Below are positions 24,722 to 35,559 of a stretch of 64,000 nucleotides of DNA, in pieces. This stretch comes from Moringa oleifera (lineage: Eukaryota; Streptophyta; Magnoliopsida; Brassicales; Moringaceae), in contig JAJFZO010000658.1 of NCBI GenBank assembly GCA_021397835.1, forward strand, positions 937,501-1,001,500, written 5' to 3'. The notes beneath the pieces were generated by a model. The model did not search any database and was not told the origin of the DNA. It saw only the letters and a program-made list of their open reading frames with translations. A program made the translations under genes and the position numbers. Position 1 is the first letter of the stretch. The number at the start of each line of letters is the position of its first letter.

Positions 24722-27700
24722 GTTCTCAGCCAATGAAAGAACAAAGAGATTAGGACAAATCTATCTAATCTTGAAACAGGGGCTGACTACACATAAGAGA
24801 AGATAAAACCAGGCAGATATATCCAATGAAGCCAACATCAGGTAGCAATAATGGCCTTCCTATGGTTGTGAAAGCATCGGCAAACCCGGACTGAGCTTTC
24901 TGATAATTATGAAAGCCATCACTCATGGCAATACAATCCTGCAGATACAGTAATCCCCCATCTTAATCCTTACGTTATGAAAGATAAGCACATCTGGTGG
25001 ATGAAATAAAATTGTTGGTGGTGGGTCTTTTTGGGAGCACATGCTCCAAGTCACTGCATGCATGAGGAATTGAAGATAGATATCTTTGCTTTCTCGGGAA
25101 AATAAAAGAACCCGAAAAGAAAAAAGAAAAGACCCGATTGCATCCCATGTGGGTTTTACAACTTTTTAGGGATCCATAATATGAAAATGTTTGGAGTTGG
25201 CTGTTCATATAAAGTGAGGTAATTGTCGTTTAGTTGTTTGCTTGCCCGCACTGATGACTGACCCGGTGGAGTAGAGTAGAGTGAGCCCTTCTTTTTGTGT
25301 ATGCGTGACGTGTCGCACCACCCACTAACACTAGCAGCAAAGAAAAGCCAGTCGGCAATTCCTCGCTGGACCAACCTGGCCAAGCCTGCGCTTTGGCTTT
25401 TAGCCACCCGGAGGCCAGAGATTAGGTTTTACAGCCTGTGGATCGGCTCCTATTTTCTGCTTTCCTTTTCCACCACCAACGCAAAATACAAATCCTTCGC
25501 TATTTCTTTGGGTTCAGCCGTTCCCATCTCATCACACCAAGTACTTCATTATTACGCAATCATGCACATATCATTAACCCTTAATTTATTTGGCTATTAT
25601 GATTTATTAGCTTCCTGATTAATTCATAATTCATAATCAAAAGAATTATATTTATTTTTTTATGGCAACAAAGTTTTCAATCAGAATTATTTGTTGATTT
25701 CTCTGTCTTACAACTTCTAATAAGATAATATAATAATATTTAATAAAATATATTAAAATTTTCACGTGAAAATCTATCTTAATCCGCTGTGACCCAGAAA
25801 GGACGATAAAAGCAACTCTTTTAGGCTTCTGATTCACGCCCAATGAGAAGGGTCACTTTTTGAGTTTGAAGAATAGGGAAGGCTACCACCAGCATTAAGG
25901 CAAGAAAAAGCAGTGCCAATGAGTTCATTGATTTCTTTTGATTGATTTTGATTTTGTATTATGGAAAGAGAATGAAACGAACGGCCAGGATTTGATGGGT
26001 CCAGTAATTGCGTGGCTGTTGTGCAATTCCATTAGGGTGTCGGTTGGAGTATCTAATTCATGTCCACATCTCTAAAGATTCAATCGTTCTGCAAATGGAA
26101 AGTGCCCAAAATTGTCAAGTCAAAGACTTCGAAGGTAAATTTCACACTTTAAACAAAGTTTCTTGCAACTTTTGAAGGTTTTGCCTTTTTACTTTGCCTT
26201 TTTGGTTGGCTAACAAAGTACTTACTTCGCTTGTAGGTAAATCTCGGCCCTAATAAGTCCACATCATTCAACAAATATAATTATTGTTTACCATAAGCTT
26301 TTAATTATAATATAAAATTTACTATACATTACATGAATTGACTTTTCAGTTCTTTACATTATTCAAAACCCATGTTTATAATAATAATTTTTATTTTAGA
26401 AGCTTGGTAAAATTCAAGTCAATAGATAATTAAAATATATTATGTACATATATATATATATATAATACAAGCAGTAAGTGTTGATAGAAATGCTTGAATG
26501 AGGACAAAAATCATTAATCAAAATGATTGTCATCCGGACGAAGTAAGGTATCTACGTATCATCACTACCCGTAAGTGCTTTCATATGGTCGATGTGTGAT
26601 CAGGAGAGAGAAAAGAAAAAAAGAAGAAGCTAGGGAGTCGAGGATTTTGGAAGGAATATTCTAGAACGTGACAAATTAGTTAAACAGGGGGGGCGGGGGG
26701 GAAGGCAAACTTTCAAAGTGAAAGTAGTATTAATATATGAAATTAAAAAAGGTTGTGTGAGTCGACGAGGACCACTTGTGTGTGGGTTTTCTTCTTTATT
26801 TATTTCTTAATGCTTTTTGTAAAATTCACATCTTTTCGTTTAAAGGAAGCTTTTTTTTTTTTTTTAAATATGTGGCGAGGGAGACTTACTAACAAAGTAG
26901 CGTAAAGTATAGTGGCCATGGCCTGTAACCCATGAGTCACCAACAATCTCGCAAATAAAAATTCATAAAGATTTTAAACCAAGGCATGTGACACTGACGT
27001 GGAAGACAAGGTAGACGCGCAGGCCTTCTGTGGAATCTCTTTCTCTCTTGGTTTTTATGTCTGAAAAAATTACAAATTGTCCGAAAAAGACAGTCTTGTG
27101 ATAACTTGATAAGAGCTCTCTATCGCCTTCTCCTTTTCAACAACTTTCTCGGCTTCTGTAAACTAAGCCTAAAAGCTTTTACTTTGTGTTATTTCTCTTT
27201 TTTAATCTTCAATCAAATGGGCCCCATCAACTTCCCACTTGTTACTTACACCGTGCCAGCCATCATTGTTTTTTATTTTATTTATAGATTAATTTTTTTA
27301 ATATCATATATTGTATTTCAAATATTAATTTATTAAAAATAAACTGTATATAAATTCATTTTTAGTACAAAGATTGTGATATTTTATATTCATTCAAATA
27401 TTCATATTACTTTAATGTAAATTTTTTATAATATATTGCATAAAGAATTATATTTAATTTTAATTTTTTGGTAAAATATTGTTTTCTCTCTCCAACAACA
27501 CATAAAATTAGGGGTAACAAAAACATGGTACTGTCGTTAACTAAATTTACTAAACAACAGATCGACACGTGTTGATACTACAGGAATTAGATAAAGGCAA
27601 GCATAGTAGGATGGATGATGGACCATCAACCATGATGATGTGGCAGTCTACCTTAGCTTACACCTTGACGTGAAGCAGTTCAGACGCAGCCGCCGCTATT

Positions 27701-28635
27701 TAGTCTTTTAGTGGCCAGCCTAAATTGCGTGGAAAGCTATTAAAGCTATTAAATTACTAAATAACCAAAAAGCAAAAGCAGAAAGTAGAGAGGTGAAACC
27801 CTTCCCTCCCTCCCTCCCTCCCTTCCATGTGCTTCACTGTAACGCAATTACCCAAATTATAAATTAAATAAAATAATAGAAATTTAAGGTTAAAAACCTC
27901 AAAGAAAAAAAAAAGAAAAAATTGAAACCAAACGTGCCATTACAATGTACAATATATAGCAGCGGTGACGTGATAGACCATTGTCTCAGGGTACAGCCAC
28001 GGCATGCACGAGCAACTGTAAACGGTCAACTGAGACGTCAAAATTCGGCAACCCAGCCATTTGGACACGTCAGATTTGCATGACATTGCCTGAGATTAAC
28101 ACTGAAAATAAGCTACCATTTTTTTTAAAAAAAATAAATAATTCGTCTAATAATTCGATAGTGAAGCTTTTAAAATTTTAAAAATAAAAAAAGGGTTACA
28201 CATATGACAACGTGAGTGGTTAGGTAGGCATTATATGACATGTGACTTACCAAGAATTAAAAAAATATTATATATAAATTAAAAAAGATAAATACGGGTA
28301 GCTTAGCTGAAAGAGATGGGAAGTCAGTGTTGTAACCGAACAAAAGGAGGGCAGAAAGGCCAAGCGGGGATTAACTTTACCAGTGGTTGTGTATTAAATT
28401 ATAAATCCACTGAACAGAAAGAGACAAAAGGAAAACTGAAGGGGAAAAGTGAAAGCCGACCAAAGAGATGGTAAAAATAAATAATAAGAGTTGAAACCCA
28501 GACTAGGCGGTCACCGGTAAGTCAAAAAGGCGAAAGGAGAAGTGAAGGGAGGAAAAAAAAAAATAAAACGTTTTTTTTTTCCTTATGTTTTCTTTTCCTG
28601 GCAAAGGCTTTGACGTCCATTGGTCTTGAGCATAC

Positions 28636-28643
28636 TATAAATA
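28636..28643 (+). promoter_or_regulatory. TATA box, upstream copy of the AAA-ATPase promoter
   Basis: TATAAATA in the context CATACTATAAATAG lies 371 bases before the ATG at 29007. A CATTGG (CCAAT-type) and a GACGTCC element lie 15-30 bases upstream of it. The same arrangement recurs at 34828. Confidence 0.55.
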
Positions 28644-29006
28644 GTTGAAGAGGGCCAGACCGCATAGCTATTAGTCCATTATCTGTCAAAAGAGCTTTAA
28701 GCCAACGTTGTAATCGGACAATTCATGCTCACATTTTCCTGTCCCCCAAAAAAAGGGTTAATCCCAGAGAAACCCGTTCCTTTCTGATTCCTTTCAAGTC
28801 ATTTGAAGATTTGATTCTTGCGGTTTTTACGGTGTTCATCTCAACCTTGATCAGCTGCTGCTGGATCGCTTATCGAGGCATCAAGATTGCGTGTTTTAGC
28901 TTGTTAGTTCATTTGTCACTTGTACGTGATAGTTTATAGCGTCAACGTTAAAAGATTGTGAAGCAGATTGCGGATACATTCAAAGGGTGAGTAGATCGCG
29001 AAGGAG

Positions 29007-29221
29007 ATGGAACAGAAACACGTACTGTTGTCTGCTTTGGGAGTTGGTGTTGGTGTGGGGCTGGGATTGGCTTCAGGGCAGAGCCTGAGTAGATGGACTG
29101 GTGCTTCCATCTCTTCAACGGATGGTGTTACAGCGGAGCAGGTAGAGCAGGAGTTGTTGAGGCAAGTTGTGGATGGGAGAGAGAGCAAGGTCACCTTCGA
29201 CGAGTTCCCTTACTTCCTAAG
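29007..29221 (+). CDS. Orphan duplicate of AAA-ATPase exon 1
   Basis: This copy of coding exon 1 is identical in translation to the one at 35199-35413: 71 codons plus two bases, starting MEQKHVLL with a Gly/Val-rich hydrophobic stretch. It keeps its TATA box, leader and donor (CTAAG|GTAATG at 29221/29222), but exon 2 does not follow; the second duplicate copy does. If transcribed it could splice straight to exon 2 at 36574 with the correct phase, giving the same protein from a promoter 6.2 kb upstream. If unspliced, the frame stops one codon past the donor, giving 72 residues. Whether it is expressed cannot be told from sequence. Confidence 0.6.
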
Positions 29222-29364
29222 GTAATGGATATTGCTTTCCCTCTTTAAGATAATCTCTTGATTACTTAATTTTCGGTTTAGTTTCTGGTTTTCAACGTTT
29301 ACATGGGAATTTAGAGATCTTGAGACTGGAAGACTTGGTTATAAGAAAAAGAATATTCATTAAG

Positions 29365-32300
29365 GCTCTAAAATGATAAAATCAAACCTGACCTATATGC
29401 ATCAGATGTCATCTCTTAGAATCTCTTAATTTTTCAAAACTTATTAATACTTATCTGGTTTTATAGTCTTTTGAATTTTATTTAAAAACGACAATGATAA
29501 ACTTAAACGTTTAATATAGTTTAAATTTAAATAAATTTATAAACATTTAAATTTTATTTATATTTTCTCACCAAACTTTCAAAACGTCAAAGCCGTCCTA
29601 TTTATTACCGTGCTTACGCGACTATATGCTCATGATAACATGCCTGGACCGATACTAATTACCACCAACACATGTTTGGCTTAAAAGAAAACCTAATTTT
29701 AAATGTTGCAAGGTTAACCCCAGCATTTTTAGGAATTGGTCGAGCATGAGACACGTAATATATGATATCTAAGAATATAGAATATGATAGCAGCAGATCA
29801 TGAAATCAAAAGGAATGGTGTGGAAGTGATGTGGAAACCAATTGTATGGAAGATCAAGGGAAACTGAGAACCTAAAAAAGACCTAACTTTTTTACTTTAT
29901 AAAATTCATTGTGGGGTCAAAATTAGCGTTGTCCGTGCCAAGCACAATGAGCGGTGATAATGTCATTGCAACCTAGATTTTCTTTTCTTCCTTTAAAGCT
30001 TGTCTCCACTCCCATTTTCACTTTTACACATTTGCTTGTTGCCAGGCCACCCAATTTATAGGATCAGATCACCATGTTCTGTTAATATGAATATTGAGCA
30101 TACATGATAATCTACTAAAATTAAAATTTTATTTTTTATTTTTATGTTTATAAAAATATATTTTAATTTTTCTTAAAATCATTTTTCAAGCTAGTTCAAT
30201 GAATTGAGATCACAACCAAGGACTAGGAGGGTCTTGTCTAGCTAACCATAAGTTTTTGGGTCAAGGTTCTGTTGCTCGACCCATTTGGGCTTATTGACCA
30301 AGCATTCTTTTTTTCCAGGATTTTGGACTTATTATTTTGGGCTTGCAAGAATGATTAGGGTTCATATGAATCCCTAGTTGAAAGGCCAATGTAACTTAGC
30401 CCATTAATTAGGCTTACAAATTAAAGTAGTCGTGGTCTGTCTGGGGCAGTCTGGTTCCCCGAACCCAAACAGGCCCCCATGAGCCTACACGAAAATAAAG
30501 CAGGAACAGACGATGCCCCACAAGTGGTGGCCTGTCTATTGGGCGACATTGGGCAAGTATGATTTGGATCATGGCAGGGCCTGGGAGAGAAATTCAGGGA
30601 GAAGCAAACAGGATAAAGAGGAAAAAGACAAAGAAGATCTGAATGATTCTGGCGAATCCACTATGAGGATTCTCAGCCAAAGAGTGGAGTTTTGTGGCGG
30701 GTCTCTTTTCGTTCGCCATCCATTTGATGTAATGCCAATGCATTTGGGCAATTGGAATCATAGTAGACAGTCACACCACTACTCCCTATTTATTCTTTTT
30801 GCTCTCGTTCCTTTCCGTTTCCCATCTGTCTTCCTGAGCTCTGGAGTGCGGTTTATTCAGATTTTCTCCGGAAAATGGAAGATGAGAAGAAAATTATGTT
30901 TAAGCAATAGTGATTAGGTTCTCAGCCAATGAAAGAACAAAGAGATTAGGACAAATCTATCTAATCTTGAAACAGGGGCTGACTACACATAAGAGAAGAT
31001 AAAACCAGGCAGATATATCCAATGAAGCCAACATCAGGTAGCAATAATGGCCTTCCTATGGTTGTGAAAGCATCGGCAAACCCGGACTGAGCTTTCTGAT
31101 AATTATGAAAGCCATCACTCATGGCAATACAATCCTGCAGATACAGTAATCCCCCATCTTAATCCTTACGTTATGAAAGATAAGCACATCTGGTGGATGA
31201 AATAAAATTGTTGGTGGTGGGTCTTTTTGGGAGCACATGCTCCAAGTCACTGCATGCATGAGGAATTGAAGATAGATATCTTTGCTTTCTCGGGAAAATA
31301 AAAGAACCCGAAAAGAAAAAAGAAAAGACCCGATTGCATCCCATGTGGGTTTTACAACTTTTTAGGGATCCATAATATGAAAATGTTTGGAGTTGGCTGT
31401 TCATATAAAGTGAGGTAATTGTCGTTTAGTTGTTTGCTTGCCCGCACTGATGACTGACCCGGTGGAGTAGAGTAGAGTGAGCCCTTCTTTTTGTGTATGC
31501 GTGACGTGTCGCACCACCCACTAACACTAGCAGCAAAGAAAAGCCAGTCGGCAATTCCTCGCTGGACCAACCTGGCCAAGCCTGCGCTTTGGCTTTTAGC
31601 CACCCGGAGGCCAGAGATTAGGTTTTACAGCCTGTGGATCGGCTCCTATTTTCTGCTTTCCTTTTCCACCACCAACGCAAAATACAAATCCTTCGCTATT
31701 TCTTTGGGTTCAGCCGTTCCCATCTCATCACACCAAGTACTTCATTATTACGCAATCATGCACATATCATTAACCCTTAATTTATTTGGCTATTATGATT
31801 TATTAGCTTCCTGATTAATTCATAATTCATAATCAAAAGAATTATATTTATTTTTTTATGGCAACAAAGTTTTCAATCAGAATTATTTGTTGATTTCTCT
31901 GTCTTACAACTTCTAATAAGATAATATAATAATATTTAATAAAATATATTAAAATTTTCACGTGAAAATCTATCTTAATCCGCTGTGACCCAGAAAGGAC
32001 GATAAAAGCAACTCTTTTAGGCTTCTGATTCACGCCCAATGAGAAGGGTCACTTTTTGAGTTTGAAGAATAGGGAAGGCTACCACCAGCATTAAGGCAAG
32101 AAAAAGCAGTGCCAATGAGTTCATTGATTTCTTTTGATTGATTTTGATTTTGTATTATGGAAAGAGAATGAAACGAACGGCCAGGATTTGATGGGTCCAG
32201 TAATTGCGTGGCTGTTGTGCAATTCCATTAGGGTGTCGGTTGGAGTATCTAATTCATGTCCACATCTCTAAAGATTCAATCGTTCTGCAAATGGAAAGTG

Positions 32301-35300
32301 CCCAAAATTGTCAAGTCAAAGACTTCGAAGGTAAATTTCACACTTTAAACAAAGTTTCTTGCAACTTTTGAAGGTTTTGCCTTTTTACTTTGCCTTTTTG
32401 GTTGGCTAACAAAGTACTTACTTCGCTTGTAGGTAAATCTCGGCCCTAATAAGTCCACATCATTCAACAAATATAATTATTGTTTACCATAAGCTTTTAA
32501 TTATAATATAAAATTTACTATACATTACATGAATTGACTTTTCAGTTCTTTACATTATTCAAAACCCATGTTTATAATAATAATTTTTATTTTAGAAGCT
32601 TGGTAAAATTCAAGTCAATAGATAATTAAAATATATTATGTACATATATATATATATATAATACAAGCAGTAAGTGTTGATAGAAATGCTTGAATGAGGA
32701 CAAAAATCATTAATCAAAATGATTGTCATCCGGACGAAGTAAGGTATCTACGTATCATCACTACCCGTAAGTGCTTTCATATGGTCGATGTGTGATCAGG
32801 AGAGAGAAAAGAAAAAAAGAAGAAGCTAGGGAGTCGAGGATTTTGGAAGGAATATTCTAGAACGTGACAAATTAGTTAAACAGGGGGGGCGGGGGGGAAG
32901 GCAAACTTTCAAAGTGAAAGTAGTATTAATATATGAAATTAAAAAAGGTTGTGTGAGTCGACGAGGACCACTTGTGTGTGGGTTTTCTTCTTTATTTATT
33001 TCTTAATGCTTTTTGTAAAATTCACATCTTTTCGTTTAAAGGAAGCTTTTTTTTTTTTTTTAAATATGTGGCGAGGGAGACTTACTAACAAAGTAGCGTA
33101 AAGTATAGTGGCCATGGCCTGTAACCCATGAGTCACCAACAATCTCGCAAATAAAAATTCATAAAGATTTTAAACCAAGGCATGTGACACTGACGTGGAA
33201 GACAAGGTAGACGCGCAGGCCTTCTGTGGAATCTCTTTCTCTCTTGGTTTTTATGTCTGAAAAAATTACAAATTGTCCGAAAAAGACAGTCTTGTGATAA
33301 CTTGATAAGAGCTCTCTATCGCCTTCTCCTTTTCAACAACTTTCTCGGCTTCTGTAAACTAAGCCTAAAAGCTTTTACTTTGTGTTATTTCTCTTTTTTA
33401 ATCTTCAATCAAATGGGCCCCATCAACTTCCCACTTGTTACTTACACCGTGCCAGCCATCATTGTTTTTTATTTTATTTATAGATTAATTTTTTTAATAT
33501 CATATATTGTATTTCAAATATTAATTTATTAAAAATAAACTGTATATAAATTCATTTTTAGTACAAAGATTGTGATATTTTATATTCATTCAAATATTCA
33601 TATTACTTTAATGTAAATTTTTTATAATATATTGCATAAAGAATTATATTTAATTTTAATTTTTTGGTAAAATATTGTTTTCTCTCTCCAACAACACATA
33701 AAATTAGGGGTAACAAAAACATGGTACTGTCGTTAACTAAATTTACTAAACAACAGATCGACACGTGTTGATACTACAGGAATTAGATAAAGGCAAGCAT
33801 AGTAGGATGGATGATGGACCATCAACCATGATGATGTGGCAGTCTACCTTAGCTTACACCTTGACGTGAAGCAGTTCAGACGCAGCCGCCGCTATTTAGT
33901 CTTTTAGTGGCCAGCCTAAATTGCGTGGAAAGCTATTAAAGCTATTAAATTACTAAATAACCAAAAAGCAAAAGTAGAAAGTAGAGAGGTGAAACCCTTC
34001 CCTCCCTCCCTCCCTTCCATGTGCTTCACTGTAACGCAATTACCCAAATTATAAATTAAATAAAATAATAGAAATTTAAGGTTAAAAACCTCAAAGAAAA
34101 AAAAAAGAAAAAATTGAAACCAAACGTGCCATTACAATGTACAATATATAGCAGCGGTGACGTGATAGACCATTGTCTCAGGGTACAGCCACGGCATGCA
34201 CGAGCAACTGTAAACGGTCAACTGAGACGTCAAAATTCGGCAACCCAGCCATTTGGACACGTCAGATTTGCATGACATTGCCTGAGATTAACACTGAAAA
34301 TAAGCTACCATTTTTTTTAAAAAAAATAAATAATTCGTCTAATAATTCGATAGTGAAGCTTTTAAAATTTTAAAAATAAAAAAAGGGTTACACATATGAC
34401 AACGTGAGTGGTTAGGTAGGCATTATATGACATGTGACTTACCAAGAATTAAAAAAATATTATATATAAATTAAAAAAGATAAATACGGGTAGCTTAGCT
34501 GAAAGAGATGGGAAGTCAGTGTTGTAACCGAACAAAAGGAGGGCAGAAAGGCCAAGCGGGGATTAACTTTACCAGTGGTTGTGTATTAAATTATAAATCC
34601 ACTGAACAGAAAGAGACAAAAGGAAAACTGAAGGGGAAAAGTGAAAGCCGACCAAAGAAGATGGTAAAAATAAATAATAAGAGTTGAAACCCAGACTAGG
34701 CGGTCACCGGTAAGTCAAAAAGGCGAAAGGAGAAGTGAAGGGAGGAAAAAAAAAATAAAACGTTTTTTTTTTCCTTATGTTTTCTTTTCCTGGCAAAGGC
34801 TTTGACGTCCATTGGTCTTGAGCATACTATAAATAGTTGAAGAGGGCCAGACCGCATAGCTATTAGTCCATTATCTGTCAAAAGAGCTTTAAGCCAACGT
34901 TGTAATCGGACAATTCATGCTCACATTTTCCTGTCCCCCAAAAAAAGGGTTAATCCCAGAGAAACCCGTTCCTTTCTGATTCCTTTCAAGTCATTTGAAG
35001 ATTTGATTCTTGCGGTTTTTACGGTGTTCATCTCAACCTTGATCAGCTGCTGCTGGATCGCTTATCGAGGCATCAAGATTGCGTGTTTTAGCTTGTTAGT
35101 TCATTTGTCACTTGTACGTGATAGTTTATAGCGTCAACGTTAAAAGATTGTGAAGCAGATTGCGGATACATTCAAAGGGTGAGTAGATCGCGAAGGAGAT
35201 GGAACAGAAACACGTACTGTTGTCTGCTTTGGGAGTTGGTGTTGGTGTGGGGCTGGGATTGGCTTCAGGGCAGAGCCTGAGTAGATGGACTGGTGCTTCC

Positions 35301-35559
35301 ATCTCTTCAACGGATGGTGTTACAGCGGAGCAGGTAGAGCAGGAGTTGTTGAGGCAAGTTGTGGATGGGAGAGAGAGCAAGGTCACCTTCGACGAGTTCC
35401 CTTACTTCCTAAGGTAATGGATATTGCTTTCCCTCTTTAAGATAATCTCTTGATTACTTAATTTTCGGTTTAGTTTCTGGTTTTCAACGTTTACATGGGA
35501 ATTTAGAGATCTTGAGACTGGAAGACTTGGTTATAAGAAAAAGAATATTCATTAAGGCT
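29365..35559 (+). repeat. Tandem duplication, copy 2 (about 6.2 kb)
   Basis: This is the second, gene-proximal copy, running directly into the intact AAA-ATPase gene. Differences from copy 1 that I could see are one substitution (C at 27779, T at 33975), loss of one CCCT unit (about 34000-34017), one extra base in GAAGATGG near 34658, and one fewer A in the A-tract near 34746. The net length difference of four bases agrees with the landmark offsets. Confidence 0.95.
34828..34835 (+). promoter_or_regulatory. TATA box of the AAA-ATPase gene (gene-proximal copy)
   Basis: TATAAATA lies 371 bases before the ATG at 35199, in the same context as the upstream copy at 28636, with CATTGG just upstream. 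Confidence 0.6.

Larger units (their letters stand above)
23169..29364 (+). repeat. Tandem duplication, copy 1 (about 6.2 kb)
   Basis: This segment is repeated head-to-tail at 29365. Matching landmarks lie 6196 bases apart in the first part (24317 and 30513; 27106 and 33302) and 6192 apart at the end (29007 and 35199). It contains an upstream non-coding region of about 5.4 kb, the TATA box, the leader and the first coding exon of the AAA-ATPase gene, plus about 140 bases of intron 1. It carries no transposase, terminal inverted repeats or target-site duplication that I can see. Confidence 0.95.

Noticed and set aside
23169..35559. Possibility that the 6.2-kb repeat is a transposon or pair of long terminal repeats
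   Set aside because: The copies abut directly with no internal region, no TG...CA ends, no target-site duplication and no transposase or polymerase frames. The unit ends inside a host gene intron.
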